Origin: an uncultured Atopobiaceae bacterium
GTDB lineage: Bacteria > Actinomycetota > Coriobacteriia > Coriobacteriales > Atopobiaceae
Reading direction: 5' to 3'
Length of the DNA stretch: 46,624 nucleotides
Assembly (NCBI GenBank): GCA_947625405.1
Contig: CANQOF010000015.1
Coordinates: 1 to 46,624, forward strand
Shown: piece after piece, positions 33,436-43,001 of the stretch
Position numbering within the stretch: position 1 is the first letter of the stretch
How the letters are laid out: each line of letters starts with the position of its first letter
The notes under the pieces: model-generated
Databases searched by the model: none
What the model was told of the DNA's origin: nothing
The model's input: the letters and a program-made list of their open reading frames with translations, nothing else
Program-made: the position numbers and the translations under genes

Positions 33436-35727
33436 CTAGAGCACCTCGTAGGCGTCAACGTCGATCGCGAGCGAAACCCCGGAACCTCCAAGCCCTCGCG
33501 CAAGCGAGAAGAGCCGCTCGCCGAGCTCCGCGCCCAAGGGCGCCTTCACGATCACGTGATGGCGGAAGCGGTCGCGCACCTTCGCGCGAAGGCACTCCGC
33601 CGGGCCCACCACCTGCCATCCCGCCCTCGGCGCGGCGTCTCGAAGTCGCGCTCCGAGCTCGGAGATGGTGGCTTTCACGCGCGCCTCGTCCACGCCCGAC
33701 GCCGTGATGTTCGCGAGGCGCACGAAGGGCGGGTAGCCCGCCTCCCTGCGAAGTGCGAGCTCACTCTCCACGAAGGCGTCCCGATCCTTCCTCGCCACGC
33801 ACGCCACCGCGGGATGCGTGGACCAATAGCTTTGGATGATCACGCGTCCGGGTTTCGATCCGCGCCCGGCGCGCCCCGTCACCTGCTCGAGGAGGTCGAA
33901 CGTGCGCTCCGCCGAGCGGAAGTCCGGAAGCTTCAGCGACGTGTCGGCGTTCACCACCCCCACGAGCGTGACCTCGGGAAAGTCCAGGCCCTTCGCGATC
34001 ATCTGCGTGCCCACGAGCACCGCGCCCCTCGAGGCGTCGAACCGCTCGAGAAGGCGCTGGTGCGCGCCCGCGCCCGAAGTCGTATCCGCGTCCATGCGAA
34101 TGACCTCGGCATCGGGCAGAAGTTGGCGGACCTCTCCCTCCACGCGCTCGGTGCCCACGCCGGGAGCCCTCAGGTAGCGGCTCCCGCAATGCGGGCAGAG
34201 CGAGGTCGGATCGGGCCATGGCTTGATCGGCCAGATGGAGCCGCAGCTATGGCACACGAGCTCATGGCGACGCGCATGGTAGGTGAGCGAACTCGAGCAG
34301 TGCGGGCACTCAGGCACGCACCCGCAGTCCTCGCAGATGAGAAACGGGGAGAACCCACGTCGGTTGATGAGGAGGACGGACTTCTCGCCCCTCGCGTGCG
34401 TCTCGCGCAGGGCATCGGCGAGCTCGGGGGAAAAGACAGTGGAACCCTCCGTGTGGGTGCCTCGGAGATCGACGAGCGACACCTCCGGGAGAAGGGCGCC
34501 CGTGGCACGCTCCGGCATGCGCACGCGCTCCCATCTCGCGCCCAGGAACTCGCCCTCACGGCACCGTTTCAGGCTCTCGAGGGAGGGCGTCGCGCTCCCG
34601 AGCACGAGCGAGGCGCCCCGCAAGCGCACGAGCTTCGCCGCCACCTCGCGCGCGTGGTAGCGCGGCGCCTGTTCCTGCTTGTAGGTGAACTCGTGCTCCT
34701 CGTCGATCACCACGAGGCCAAGGTCGGCCACCGGGCAGAAGAGCGCGGAGCGCGCGCCCACGACCACCCTCGCCTTTCCCGAGCACACCGCCATCCACTG
34801 CTGGCGCCTCTCCGCGGGAGTGAGCCGCGAGTGCATGAGGGCAACCTCGTCGCCGAAGCGCGAGCGGAACCGTCCGAGCGTCTGCGGCGTGAGGGAGATC
34901 TCGGGCACGAGCACGATGGCGCCGCGTCCGAGCGAGAGGGCCGCCTCGATCGTCTCGAGGTAGACCTCCGTCTTCCCCGAACCGGTGACGCCGTCCACGA
35001 GCACGACCGTGCCATCGCCTCGGCCGAGGGCGCGGCTGATCATGGCGAGGGCGGCCTCCTGGCCCCTCGTCAGGCGATCGGGAACCGGCGCCTCGGCTGA
35101 GCCCAGCGTGGTGCCCTCGGGGCGCACGAGCTCCGGCTCGCCCTCGAAGACCTCCACCACCCCACGCTTCTCGAGCACGCGAAGCGTGGGTGCCACGCCG
35201 GGAAGCGTGGCCTTGAGCTCGGAGAGCGGAAGAGGCCCCCTCGAGAGCGCCTCGAGGAGCTCGCGCTGCCGGTACGCGTCGGCTCTGGGCGTGAAGGCCT
35301 CGCCTCCCGGAGCGCGCCGCACCCAGCGATTCTCGAGCTTGCCGAGGTGCTTTGAGGTGAGCTCCCACGATCCGTCCGCAAGGCGCCTCGCCTTGGGAAG
35401 CGATCCCGGCGGGAGGAAGAGCCGCACCGCCGCCACCGCGGGGCACGCGTACTCCCGCGCGATCCAGAGTGCGAGTTCGGCGGCCGTCTCGTCGAACGCG
35501 CTCGGGGCGAGCACCTTCTCGATGGCGCGGAGCTTCGTCTCATCGATGCCCTCGGCGAGCATGCTCGAGAGCCCCACGACATAGCCCACGGCCGGACGAT
35601 TTCCGAAGGGCACGAGCACGGTCGCGCCCACCTCCACCTCGCCCGCGAGCTCGCACGGGACGGAGTAGGAGTAGGCGCTCAGGAGCGAGCGCGTCTTTAT
35701 GTCGAGGACGACCGAGGCGATGGTCAT
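33436..35727 (-). CDS. priA: Primosomal replication-restart helicase PriA
   Basis: Restarts collapsed replication forks; 763 residues. The N-terminal 3'-DNA-binding domain starts at residue 1, Walker A GVTGSGKT is at ~246-253, the DEEH box is at ~342-345, and eight cysteines in four CxxC pairs (CEDC, CPHC, CHSC, CPHC) hold the two zincs. Helicase motif VI is GRAGRG. The metK-priA-def-fmt-rsmB order is common in Gram-positives; the gap from metK is 19 bases. Confidence 0.95.
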   Translation of the reverse strand: MTIASVVLDIKTRSLLSAYSYSVPCELAGEVEVGATVLVPFGNRPAVGYVVGLSSMLAEGIDETKLRAIEKVLAPSAFDETAAELALWIAREYACPAVAAVRLFLPPGSLPKARRLADGSWELTSKHLGKLENRWVRRAPGGEAFTPRADAYRQRELLEALSRGPLPLSELKATLPGVAPTLRVLEKRGVVEVFEGEPELVRPEGTTLGSAEAPVPDRLTRGQEAALAMISRALGRGDGTVVLVDGVTGSGKTEVYLETIEAALSLGRGAIVLVPEISLTPQTLGRFRSRFGDEVALMHSRLTPAERRQQWMAVCSGKARVVVGARSALFCPVADLGLVVIDEEHEFTYKQEQAPRYHAREVAAKLVRLRGASLVLGSATPSLESLKRCREGEFLGARWERVRMPERATGALLPEVSLVDLRGTHTEGSTVFSPELADALRETHARGEKSVLLINRRGFSPFLICEDCGCVPECPHCSSSLTYHARRHELVCHSCGSIWPIKPWPDPTSLCPHCGSRYLRAPGVGTERVEGEVRQLLPDAEVIRMDADTTSGAGAHQRLLERFDASRGAVLVGTQMIAKGLDFPEVTLVGVVNADTSLKLPDFRSAERTFDLLEQVTGRAGRGSKPGRVIIQSYWSTHPAVACVARKDRDAFVESELALRREAGYPPFVRLANITASGVDEARVKATISELGARLRDAAPRAGWQVVGPAECLRAKVRDRFRHHVIVKAPLGAELGERLFSLARGLGGSGVSLAIDVDAYEVL

Positions 35728-35746
35728 CGCGCGGGCTCCGAGGCTG

Positions 35747-37009
35747 CTAGACCCGAGCCTTCACCGCCGCGCGGAGCTCGGGCGCCTTCACGGACGTGTC
35801 TTCCCACGTGAAGTCGGGGTCGTTCCTCCCGAAGTGGCCGTAGGCCGCGGTCTTGCGGTAGATGGGGCGACGAAGCGCGAGCGTGTCGATGATGGCCGCG
35901 GGGCGAAGGTCGAAGACCTCCTTCACCGCGTCCTCGATCACGCTATCGGCCACGGTGCCCGTGCCGTGCGTGTCGACAAGCACGGAGAGCGGGCGCGCCA
36001 CGCCGATGGCGTAGGCGAGCTCGACCTCGCAGGTGTGCGCGAGGCCCGCGGCAACGACGCTCTTGGCCACCCAACGCGCCGCGTAGGCGGCGGAGCGGTC
36101 CACCTTGGTGGGGTCCTTGCCGCTGAAGGCGCCGCCTCCATGGCGACCCATGCCGCCGTAGGTGTCCACCACGATCTTCCTGCCCGTGAGGCCGGTATCG
36201 CCCATGGGCCCGCCCACCACGAAGCGCCCAGTGGGGTTCACGAGGATCTCGGCGTCCGACCACTCCACGCCCTCCTCGTCGAAGACCGGCGTGATCACGT
36301 GCCTCACGAGGTCCGCCTTCACCTTCTCCATGTCGCGCACGGAATCGTCGTGCTGCGTGGAGATGACCACGCACGTGACGGCCACGGGGACTCCATCCTC
36401 GTAGCGCACGGTCACCTGCGTCTTGCCGTCGGGGCGAAGGTAGCCCACGACGGCGTCCTTGCGCACCTCGGCCAAGCGTTGCGCGAGGCGTTGCGCGAGG
36501 TAGATCGGCATGGGCATGAGCGCGCTCGTCTCGTCGGTGGCGTAGCCGAACATCATGCCCTGGTCGCCCGCGCCGATGCGGTCGAGGAGGTCGCCCGCCT
36601 CGCCGAGCTGCGCCTCGTGCGATTCGTCCACGCCCATGGCGATGTCGGGGGACTGGTCGTGGATCATGTTGATGACGCCGCAGGTGGTGGCGTCGAAGCC
36701 ATAGGAGGCGTCGGTGTAGCCGATGTCACGTACCACGTCGCGGGCAATCTGCTGCACGTCGACGTAGGCCTGCGTGCGGATCTCGCCCGCCACGATGATG
36801 GTGCCCGTGGTGGTGAAGGTTTCGCAGGCGCAGCGCACCTCGTTCACGTCGGCCTTCCGTCCGTTCGGGGCGACGTAGCCTTCCTCTTGGAGCTTGATCT
36901 CCTTTTCGAGGAGCGCGTCGAGCACCGCGTCGGAGATCTGGTCGCACATCTTGTCGGGATGCCCCTCCGTGACGCTCTCGCTTGTGAAGTAGTGCACCTC
37001 TTTGGCCAT
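35747..37009 (-). CDS. metK: S-adenosylmethionine synthetase
   Basis: Makes SAM from methionine and ATP; 420 residues, slightly long for the family. Signatures are [33 protein letters not shown], and [22 protein letters not shown] 37009 follows AAAGGGGG. It heads the operon. A weak -10 candidate, TAAGGT, is on the minus strand at 37056-37051. The leader is too short for a SAM riboswitch, and none was recognised. Its product feeds the downstream rsmB methyltransferase. Confidence 0.97.
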   Translation of the reverse strand: MAKEVHYFTSESVTEGHPDKMCDQISDAVLDALLEKEIKLQEEGYVAPNGRKADVNEVRCACETFTTTGTIIVAGEIRTQAYVDVQQIARDVVRDIGYTDASYGFDATTCGVINMIHDQSPDIAMGVDESHEAQLGEAGDLLDRIGAGDQGMMFGYATDETSALMPMPIYLAQRLAQRLAEVRKDAVVGYLRPDGKTQVTVRYEDGVPVAVTCVVISTQHDDSVRDMEKVKADLVRHVITPVFDEEGVEWSDAEILVNPTGRFVVGGPMGDTGLTGRKIVVDTYGGMGRHGGGAFSGKDPTKVDRSAAYAARWVAKSVVAAGLAHTCEVELAYAIGVARPLSVLVDTHGTGTVADSVIEDAVKEVFDLRPAAIIDTLALRRPIYRKTAAYGHFGRNDPDFTWEDTSVKAPELRAAVKARV

Positions 37010-37131
37010 CGAAAGCCCCCTTTTGAAATCCCAAATCCTTTCGGGTGCCTACCTTAGCCCAACCGCTTCACGACAATACGCACGAGTGAAAACCCGCTTT
37101 TCGATAGGTGCCGGGAAACGACCGCTCACGC

Positions 37132-37137
37132 TAGACT
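37132..37137 (+). promoter_or_regulatory. Putative -10 element (TAGACT) for gltX
   Basis: TAGACT ends 30 bases before ATG 37167, in the divergent gap with metK. Same heptamer CTAGACT and spacing as at two other plus-strand genes. Confidence 0.45.
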
Positions 37138-37166
37138 CGGGGCGTCAACGACCACGAAGGAGCCCC

Positions 37167-38642
37167 ATGCCCACACCGTCTTCCCCCGCCCCGCGCGTGC
37201 GCTTCGCCCCCTCCCCCACGGGAAAGCTCCACGTGGGTGGCGCCCGTACCGCCATCTTCAACTGGGCCTTCGCCCGCGCGAGTGGCGGCACCTTCGTGCT
37301 GCGCATCGAGGACACCGACCCCGAGCGATCCACGGAGGAAAACGAGCAGGTCATCATCCGCGCGATGCGCTGGCTCGGGCTTGACTGGGACGAGGGCCCC
37401 GAGGTGGGCGGCGCCTTCGGACCCTATCGCCAATCCGAGCGCTTCGCGCGCTATGACGAGCTCGTGGAGCGGCTGCTCAGCGAGGGGAAGGCGTACTACT
37501 GCTTCTGCTCTCCCGAGAAGCTCGAGGCGGATCGCGAAGCGGCTCGCGCGCGCAAAGACCCCTTCCAGGGCTACCAGCGCACCTGCCGCTCCATCGACCC
37601 CGCTGAGGCCAAGGCGCGCGCCGCGGCCGGGGAACCCTGCGTGGTGCGCCTGAAGGTGCCGCTTGATCGCGGTGACGTCCACGTCCACGACCTCATCCAC
37701 GGAGACGTGACCTTCAACGCCAAGGAACTCGACGACTTCGTGATCCGCCGCACCGACGGCACCCCCACCTACAACTTCTGCGTGGTGGCCGATGACGCCG
37801 CGATGAAGATCACCCACGTCGTGCGCGGTGACGACCACCTCTCGAACACCCCTCGCCAAGTGCTCGTCTATGAGGCCCTCGGCCTGGAGCCGCCGCTCTT
37901 CGCCCACGTGCCGATGATCTGCGGGCCCGACAGCAAGAAGCTCTCCAAGCGCCACGGCGCCACGAGCGTGGAGGAGTGGCGCGACGAGGGCTACGACCCC
38001 GAGGCGTTCGTGAACTACCTCGCGCTTCTCGGCTGGTCGCTCGACGGCGAGACCACGGTCGTGCCGCGTGAGGTGCTCTGCCGCGAGTTCTCCCTTGAGC
38101 GCATCTCGAAGAATCCCGCGGTCTTCGACCCGAAGAAGCTCCTCTGGCTGAACGCCGAATACCTGCAGGCGAAAACCGACGACGAGTTCGCACGAGAGGT
38201 GCTCGGGCCCCAGCTCGTCGCCGCGGGACTCGTGGACGAGGGAGCCGTCGAAGCCGATCCCACCTGGTTCGCCCTCCTCGCGCAGATCCTCAAACCACGC
38301 GCGAAGCTCGCACCCGACGTGGTAGGGCTCTCGCGATTCCTCTTCGGCGACGAAGTGGCCATCGACGAGAAGGCGCGCGCAAAGGCGCTTGAGAAGGAGG
38401 GGGCGAAGGCGGCACTCGAAGCCGCGAGGGCGGCGCTCCTCGAGCTCGAGCCGTTCACCGGAGACGAAATCGACCGCGCGCTCGAACCCCTTCCCGAGGA
38501 GCTCGGTCAATCGAAGCGCAACTTCTACCAGGCGATTCGCGTGGCGGAGACGGGAAGCCTCGCGAGCCCACCCCTCGGCCCCTCGCTCCAGCTTCTCGGA
38601 AAGGCCCGCGTGCTCTCAAGGCTTGACGCTGCGATGCGCTGA
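37167..38642 (+). CDS. gltX: Glutamyl-tRNA synthetase
   Basis: Charges tRNA-Glu, and possibly also tRNA-Gln if an amidotransferase route is used; 491 residues. Class I motifs: PSPTGKLHVGGARTA (HIGH-like) and KLSKRHGA (KMSKS-like). ATG 37167 follows GAAGGAG at five bases and is preceded by a TAGACT -10 candidate. tRNA-Glu(CTC) and tRNA-Gln(CTG) are encoded about 5 kb away. No glnS or gatCAB lies in the window, so discrimination cannot be judged. Confidence 0.96.
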   Translation: MPTPSSPAPRVRFAPSPTGKLHVGGARTAIFNWAFARASGGTFVLRIEDTDPERSTEENEQVIIRAMRWLGLDWDEGPEVGGAFGPYRQSERFARYDELVERLLSEGKAYYCFCSPEKLEADREAARARKDPFQGYQRTCRSIDPAEAKARAAAGEPCVVRLKVPLDRGDVHVHDLIHGDVTFNAKELDDFVIRRTDGTPTYNFCVVADDAAMKITHVVRGDDHLSNTPRQVLVYEALGLEPPLFAHVPMICGPDSKKLSKRHGATSVEEWRDEGYDPEAFVNYLALLGWSLDGETTVVPREVLCREFSLERISKNPAVFDPKKLLWLNAEYLQAKTDDEFAREVLGPQLVAAGLVDEGAVEADPTWFALLAQILKPRAKLAPDVVGLSRFLFGDEVAIDEKARAKALEKEGAKAALEAARAALLELEPFTGDEIDRALEPLPEELGQSKRNFYQAIRVAETGSLASPPLGPSLQLLGKARVLSRLDAAMR

Positions 38643-38689
38643 CGTTTCGCCCGTTCGAACTCCGCCATTATCGAAGCAAGGACTCTCGC

Positions 38690-38717
38690 GGGCGGAGGAC
38701 TATGTCCTCCCCCGCCC
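38690..38717. terminator. Stem-loop between converging gltX and YbhN-like genes
   Basis: GGGC-GGAGGAC, loop TAT, GTCCTCC, a CCC bulge, then GCCC. It ends exactly before the stop codon of the minus-strand gene. No T-run is present, so the strength as a terminator is uncertain. Confidence 0.45.
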
Positions 38718-39995
38718 TCAGTCGCCCTTGCGTCCGTCACCCGCGTAGTTCACGTCGTTCCTTCCGATGAAGCGCTGGATGGGCGCGTAGATCTTCGTGC
38801 CCTTGTGCGATGACTTCATAAACGTGAATGCGCCGCACACGCCGGTGTAGACGTAGAACGTCACCACGCGCCACACGAGGAAGCACGAGAGCGCCGCGCT
38901 CCCGAGCGCGTTCGAGAAGAAGAACAGGAACGCCGCCTCGATGCCTCCGGTGCCACCGGGGGTGGGCACGACGGTCGCCACGAGCTGCACGAGCGTGCCA
39001 AGGCAGAGCGTCTCGCCGAAGCCGAGGTGCACGCCGAATGCCTCGAGCGCGAAACAATCCGTGGCGTAGAAGCACCCCACCTGCAGTATCGAGATGACGA
39101 GCACGATGAGCATCTGCCGCCACGCGCCCGCGAGCTGGCGAAACGCGGTGCCGAACTTCGTCGTCTCCTCGTGGATGCCGAGGCGCCATGCCTCGAGGCG
39201 CGCTTCGCCGATGAGCTTCTTCGTGAGCCCCCAGAACTTGAGCGCGGAGATGAGCCAGTTGCCCGCGCGCATCACGAAGTTCGGGAAGAGGCAGAGGAGC
39301 ACGATGATCGCCGTCTGCACCACCTTGAAGCCCACGATGGCGAGCGCCACCCAGATGATCCGCCCGTATTGCCCCTCGATGGGGCCCCAGTACACGAGGA
39401 GCAGGACCGTGGCCATGATGGTCTGGGCTACCTGGTAGACGGAGAAGCGCGCGAGCTGCACGGCCGTTGCCTCGCCCGGCGTGTAGCCGGCGCGGCAAAG
39501 GCGCCAGATCTGCCCGGGAAGACCGCCCACGGAAAGCGGCGTGAGGTTGCCGAAGAAGGTGCCGGACGCCTCCACGGAGATCGCGTCGCGCACGCCCATC
39601 ACCGTCTCGGGGTCGAGCCAGGCGGTGATGAGGTAGGCCGCGCCGCCGAAGACGAGGTTTCCAATCATGAGGACGCCCATGGCGACGAGCCAGCCGATCG
39701 ATGCCTTGGAGAGCGCCTCACCCGCGGCGTCCACCTGGTGCGTCACATAGAGGTAGATAATATTTCCAAGGAGCACGACGCCGAGGAAGACGGCGCCGAT
39801 GATGGCGATCTTCTTGTTGGTCTTCGGCTTCTCGTCCTCCGCGGGCTTCGCGCGCTGCCCATCGCGCCCGGGCGAAGGAGCAGGCGTTTGGTTCGCCTTC
39901 TCCTCCGGCACGGCATTAGGATCCCTGCGCGCATCGGCGGCGAGCGTCGTCTTCCCCTCCTCAGGCAGTGCGCTCACCTCCCCCACGCCGTGCAA
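38718..39995 (-). CDS. YbhN / LPG-synthase-TM family membrane protein, copy 1
   Basis: Polytopic membrane protein of about 425 residues of the UPF0104 family, related to the flippase half of MprF; function in this organism unknown. About 60 charged, Pro-rich cytoplasmic residues come before the first helix (~63-83). Conserved blocks are SVEASGTFFGNLTPLSVGG, GQIWRLCRAGYTPGEATA and VPTPGGTGGIEAAF. The start is uncertain: TTG 39995 is twelve bases after the stop of the upstream paralogue and preceded by AGGAA; GTG 39986 and 39977 are alternatives. No lysyl-transferase domain is attached. It forms an operon with copy 2. Confidence 0.85.
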   Translation of the reverse strand: MHGVGEVSALPEEGKTTLAADARRDPNAVPEEKANQTPAPSPGRDGQRAKPAEDEKPKTNKKIAIIGAVFLGVVLLGNIIYLYVTHQVDAAGEALSKASIGWLVAMGVLMIGNLVFGGAAYLITAWLDPETVMGVRDAISVEASGTFFGNLTPLSVGGLPGQIWRLCRAGYTPGEATAVQLARFSVYQVAQTIMATVLLLVYWGPIEGQYGRIIWVALAIVGFKVVQTAIIVLLCLFPNFVMRAGNWLISALKFWGLTKKLIGEARLEAWRLGIHEETTKFGTAFRQLAGAWRQMLIVLVISILQVGCFYATDCFALEAFGVHLGFGETLCLGTLVQLVATVVPTPGGTGGIEAAFLFFFSNALGSAALSCFLVWRVVTFYVYTGVCGAFTFMKSSHKGTKIYAPIQRFIGRNDVNYAGDGRKGD

Positions 39996-40007
39996 GCCGA
40001 GTGGTTC

Positions 40008-41507
40008 CTACCCCTTGAACGTGTACGTCGCGCGCCGGGAGGAGTTCCTGCGGAAGGAATTCCACCGCTGGTAGATGGAGCGTCGCGAGGTCGAGCGAAG
40101 TGCGGAGAGCGGCAGGCAGGCCGCCGTGGGGATGAAGAACGTGACGAGGCGCCAGACCACGAAGCCCGCCGCGGCCGCCGAGCCGAAGATCGGCCCGAAG
40201 AAGAACGCGAAGCCGGCCTCGTTTCCGCCCGCGCCACCCGGAAGCGGCACGGAGTTGCCGATCATCTGCACCATCGCGCCCGCCGCGAGACACTCCACGA
40301 AGTCCGCGTCGCCTCCGAAGGCTCGAAGCACGCACCACGGCACCGAGTAGAAGCACACGAGCATGCCCAGGGTCACGAGCCACGTGAGGAAGAGCGACGA
40401 CTTGTGCTTGAAGGACGCCTTGAAGGTCGTCGAGAACTCCTGCACCTGCACGTTCACGATGTGGAGATAGCGCTGCGCCGTCTCGGGCTTGATCCAATTC
40501 TTGCGTTGGGCGAAGCGGATACCCCAGTTTCCCCCGCGCACCACGATCCTCGGGAAGAGGCACACGACGAGGAGCGCGAGCGCCTGGATCGTCTGGATCA
40601 CGAACACCACGAGGTTGAGGATTACGAAGTTGCCGTAGTGCTCGAGGAAGAAGTCGAACTTCAACCAGAGGAGCACCGCGGCCACCACGACCTCGCCCGC
40701 CTGGTAGAAGATGAAGCGCGTGAACTGCGTGGCCGACGCCTCGCCCACGGTGAGGCCAGCGCGCGTGAGGCGGTAGATCTGCGCGGGGACGGCGCCCGAG
40801 TTCATGGGCGTGAGGTTTCCGAAGAGCGTGCCGGAGGCTTCGACGCTCATGCAGTCGCGCACGCCCACCGGGCTCGTGGGGTCGATGTAGACCGCGAACA
40901 CGTAGGCGAGCGTCCCGAAGCCAAAGCGCACCGTCATGAAGAGGAGCCCGAGCCAGAGCCAACCGTAGTCGGCCGTCGCGAGCGAGGAGACGAACTCGTC
41001 GAACTGCCCCGAGACCACGATCCACCCGAGGTAGATGAGGAAGAGGATCCCCATGAAGACGGCGCCCTTGCGGGCCTTGCGACGATCCGCCGCCTCCTCC
41101 TCGCCCACCCTCGTGTTCGAAGTCGCGCGGAGTGGCGCCGCCTTGCCCACGTGCACGGAAGGCGCCGGACGCTGGGGAGGGGCGCTCGGCTGTGGCGTGG
41201 CGGGCGCGGACGCGGCTTCGCTCGTCGAGTTTTGTGGCGCAGGCGTGGCGCCGGGCGTCGTCGCGGCCTCTTCGGCTTCCGCGGCCTCCCCTGCCGCCAC
41301 GTCCGCCGGCTTCACCTCATAGGCGCCGAAGAGGTCCTCGATGGGCTCCTCAACGAGTTCCAGGGCCGCGGGGCTGATGCCACCCGTCTCTCCTCCGGCT
41401 GGATTACGCGTGGGAGCCTCGGACTTGGAGGAGGCGTCCTCAACCGAGGACACGAGGCGAAGGCGGGCTGCATCGCGGCGATCACCAGGCTGGGTTGAGC
41501 TCGCCAT
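40008..41507 (-). CDS. YbhN / LPG-synthase-TM family membrane protein, copy 2
   Basis: Tandem paralogue of copy 1, 499 residues. The N-terminal ~148 residues are cytoplasmic and low-complexity: acidic first, then Ala/Pro/Ser-rich, then basic before the first helix (~149-166). The shared blocks are SVEASGTLFGNLTPMNSGA, AQIYRLTRAGLTVGEASA and VPLPGGAGGNEAGF, so the two arose by duplication but have diverged. The C-terminus is very Arg/Ser-rich. ATG 41507 follows GGGGAGGG. It is divergent from gshA. Possible roles are lipid or polyprenyl-sugar transfer across the membrane, or resistance to cationic peptides; none can be chosen from sequence. Confidence 0.86.
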   Translation of the reverse strand: MASSTQPGDRRDAARLRLVSSVEDASSKSEAPTRNPAGGETGGISPAALELVEEPIEDLFGAYEVKPADVAAGEAAEAEEAATTPGATPAPQNSTSEAASAPATPQPSAPPQRPAPSVHVGKAAPLRATSNTRVGEEEAADRRKARKGAVFMGILFLIYLGWIVVSGQFDEFVSSLATADYGWLWLGLLFMTVRFGFGTLAYVFAVYIDPTSPVGVRDCMSVEASGTLFGNLTPMNSGAVPAQIYRLTRAGLTVGEASATQFTRFIFYQAGEVVVAAVLLWLKFDFFLEHYGNFVILNLVVFVIQTIQALALLVVCLFPRIVVRGGNWGIRFAQRKNWIKPETAQRYLHIVNVQVQEFSTTFKASFKHKSSLFLTWLVTLGMLVCFYSVPWCVLRAFGGDADFVECLAAGAMVQMIGNSVPLPGGAGGNEAGFAFFFGPIFGSAAAAGFVVWRLVTFFIPTAACLPLSALRSTSRRSIYQRWNSFRRNSSRRATYTFKG

Positions 41508-41664
41508 GACCCTCCCCTCGTCCACTTCAAGGCGCTACTATCCAAGGCGAACGCGTACGCCGCGACGCGGCGCGTGTCCTCGCAGCAATCCTCAAGTTTA
41601 GTGGACTTTGGGAAAGGTGCCGAGGTCATGGCGTTGCCATGCAGATCCTGCGAAAGCTGGGAGC

Positions 41665-42996
41665 GTGAACGAGCTCTACACACCCGCCGAACTCAGCCTC
41701 ATCGAGCGCAATCGCGCGCGTCTCATCCACATCGTGGAGGGCTCGGAGCAGCCTCGGCGCCGGGGCGCCGAGCGCACCCTCGGCCTCGAGCTCGAACGGC
41801 TCGTCGTGGACGTGGCGAGCGGCGAGGTCGTCTCCTACCTCGACGATCCCGGCGTCCACCAGCTCCTCGAAGCATGGGTGAACCTCGAATCCGGCTGCGC
41901 GCCCGTCTACATCGACGGACGCCTCTTCGGCATGCAAGGCGAGATAAGCACCCCGCGAGGCCCGGTGGGGATTTCCCTCACCCTCGAGCCGGGGAGCCAG
42001 CTCGAGGCCTCTCTTGGCCCCTCCACCTCGCCTCTTTCCCTCATGGCGGCCCTCGAGGCCTTCGACGACGAGTTCGGGGAGGCGTGCGCCGCGGTCGGCG
42101 CGGATTGGCAACTCGCGGCGCTTGGCCTGAACCCCGTTGCGGTAGACCCGCGCGATGTGCCGCTCATCCCCAAGGAACGCTATCGATTCATGGACTCCTA
42201 CCTCTCGAAGCAGGGCTTCTACGCGCGCGATATGATGCGATGCTCCGCTTCCACGCAAGTGTCCATCGACAGTGGCGAGCCGGAGGAGCTCGCGCGCATC
42301 TACCAACTCGCCGTGGCGCTCGGGCCGATCATCTCGTTCCTCACCGACAACGTGCTCTCGTGGCGCGGTCTCGTGGGCGAGGACACGCCGATCATGGCGC
42401 GCTCACGCATCTGGGACCACGTGGATCCTGCGCGCTGCGGCACGGTGCCCGGCACGTTTTCCGCCGACTTCTCCGCCGCCACCTACGTGGACTGGCTCAT
42501 GGGCGTGAAGCCGATCCTCTTCACGGGCGACGCGGGAAAGAGCGTCTCCACGGGAGACGCCACCGTCGAGAACATCATGGCGCTCCGCGAGCTCAGCACA
42601 GGCGAGCTCGCGCACCTGCTTTCCATGGTCTTTCCCGCCACGCGCCTCAAGGGTTTCGTGGAGATTCGCGATGCCGATTCACTTCCCCCTCGCCTTGCCG
42701 CGGGATTCGCGGCTTTCGTGAAGGGCATCTTCTATAGCCCCGAATCCTTCGAGGAGGCCTACGTGCTCCTCGCGAAAGGCCGCGCGGACGAAGACATCGC
42801 GAAGGCGCACGAGGCCCTTCGCCGTGAGGGCTGGAAGGCCAAGGTCTACGGGCTTCCCATGACCACGATCGCGGGCAGGCTCATCCAGCTCACGGAAAAC
42901 GGCCTCCTCGATCAAAACGAGCGCGTCCTCTTCCACGCCCTTTCCGATCTCTGGACGAGGGAGCTCGTGCCGCGCGACCTCCTCCTGCGCTCATAG
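41665..42996 (+). CDS. gshA: Glutamate-cysteine ligase (GCS2/EgtA-like)
   Basis: Expected to join glutamate and cysteine as gamma-glutamylcysteine; about 443 residues. The ATP-grasp-like GCS blocks are visible: LGLELERLVVD, MQGEISTPRGPVGISLTLEP followed by GSQLEASLGP, MRCSASTQVSID, and FVEIRDADSLPP. The start is uncertain: GTG 41665 (NELYTPAEL) lies just before conserved sequence and right after GGGAGC; TTG 41608 and GTG 41617 are in frame upstream. No glutathione synthetase gene or domain is seen. The methyltransferase gene follows by five bases. Confidence 0.85.
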   Translation: MNELYTPAELSLIERNRARLIHIVEGSEQPRRRGAERTLGLELERLVVDVASGEVVSYLDDPGVHQLLEAWVNLESGCAPVYIDGRLFGMQGEISTPRGPVGISLTLEPGSQLEASLGPSTSPLSLMAALEAFDDEFGEACAAVGADWQLAALGLNPVAVDPRDVPLIPKERYRFMDSYLSKQGFYARDMMRCSASTQVSIDSGEPEELARIYQLAVALGPIISFLTDNVLSWRGLVGEDTPIMARSRIWDHVDPARCGTVPGTFSADFSAATYVDWLMGVKPILFTGDAGKSVSTGDATVENIMALRELSTGELAHLLSMVFPATRLKGFVEIRDADSLPPRLAAGFAAFVKGIFYSPESFEEAYVLLAKGRADEDIAKAHEALRREGWKAKVYGLPMTTIAGRLIQLTENGLLDQNERVLFHALSDLWTRELVPRDLLLRS

Positions 42997-43001
42997 CTCC
43001 C

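Noticed and set aside
32119-35100. 993-codon plus-strand open frame across fmt, def and priA
   Set aside because: It crosses three well-supported minus-strand genes; its length only reflects the lack of stops opposite GAG/CGC/GCC-rich codons. His/Arg/Glu-rich sequence with no domain.
37010-37166. Possible SAM riboswitch upstream of metK
   Set aside because: The leader implied by the nearest promoter-like sequence is only ~35-40 bases, too short, and no riboswitch core was recognised.
39027-41498. 823-codon plus-strand open frame opposite the YbhN-like pair
   Set aside because: Antisense to two clear membrane-protein genes, and extremely Arg/Glu/His-rich without any recognisable domain.
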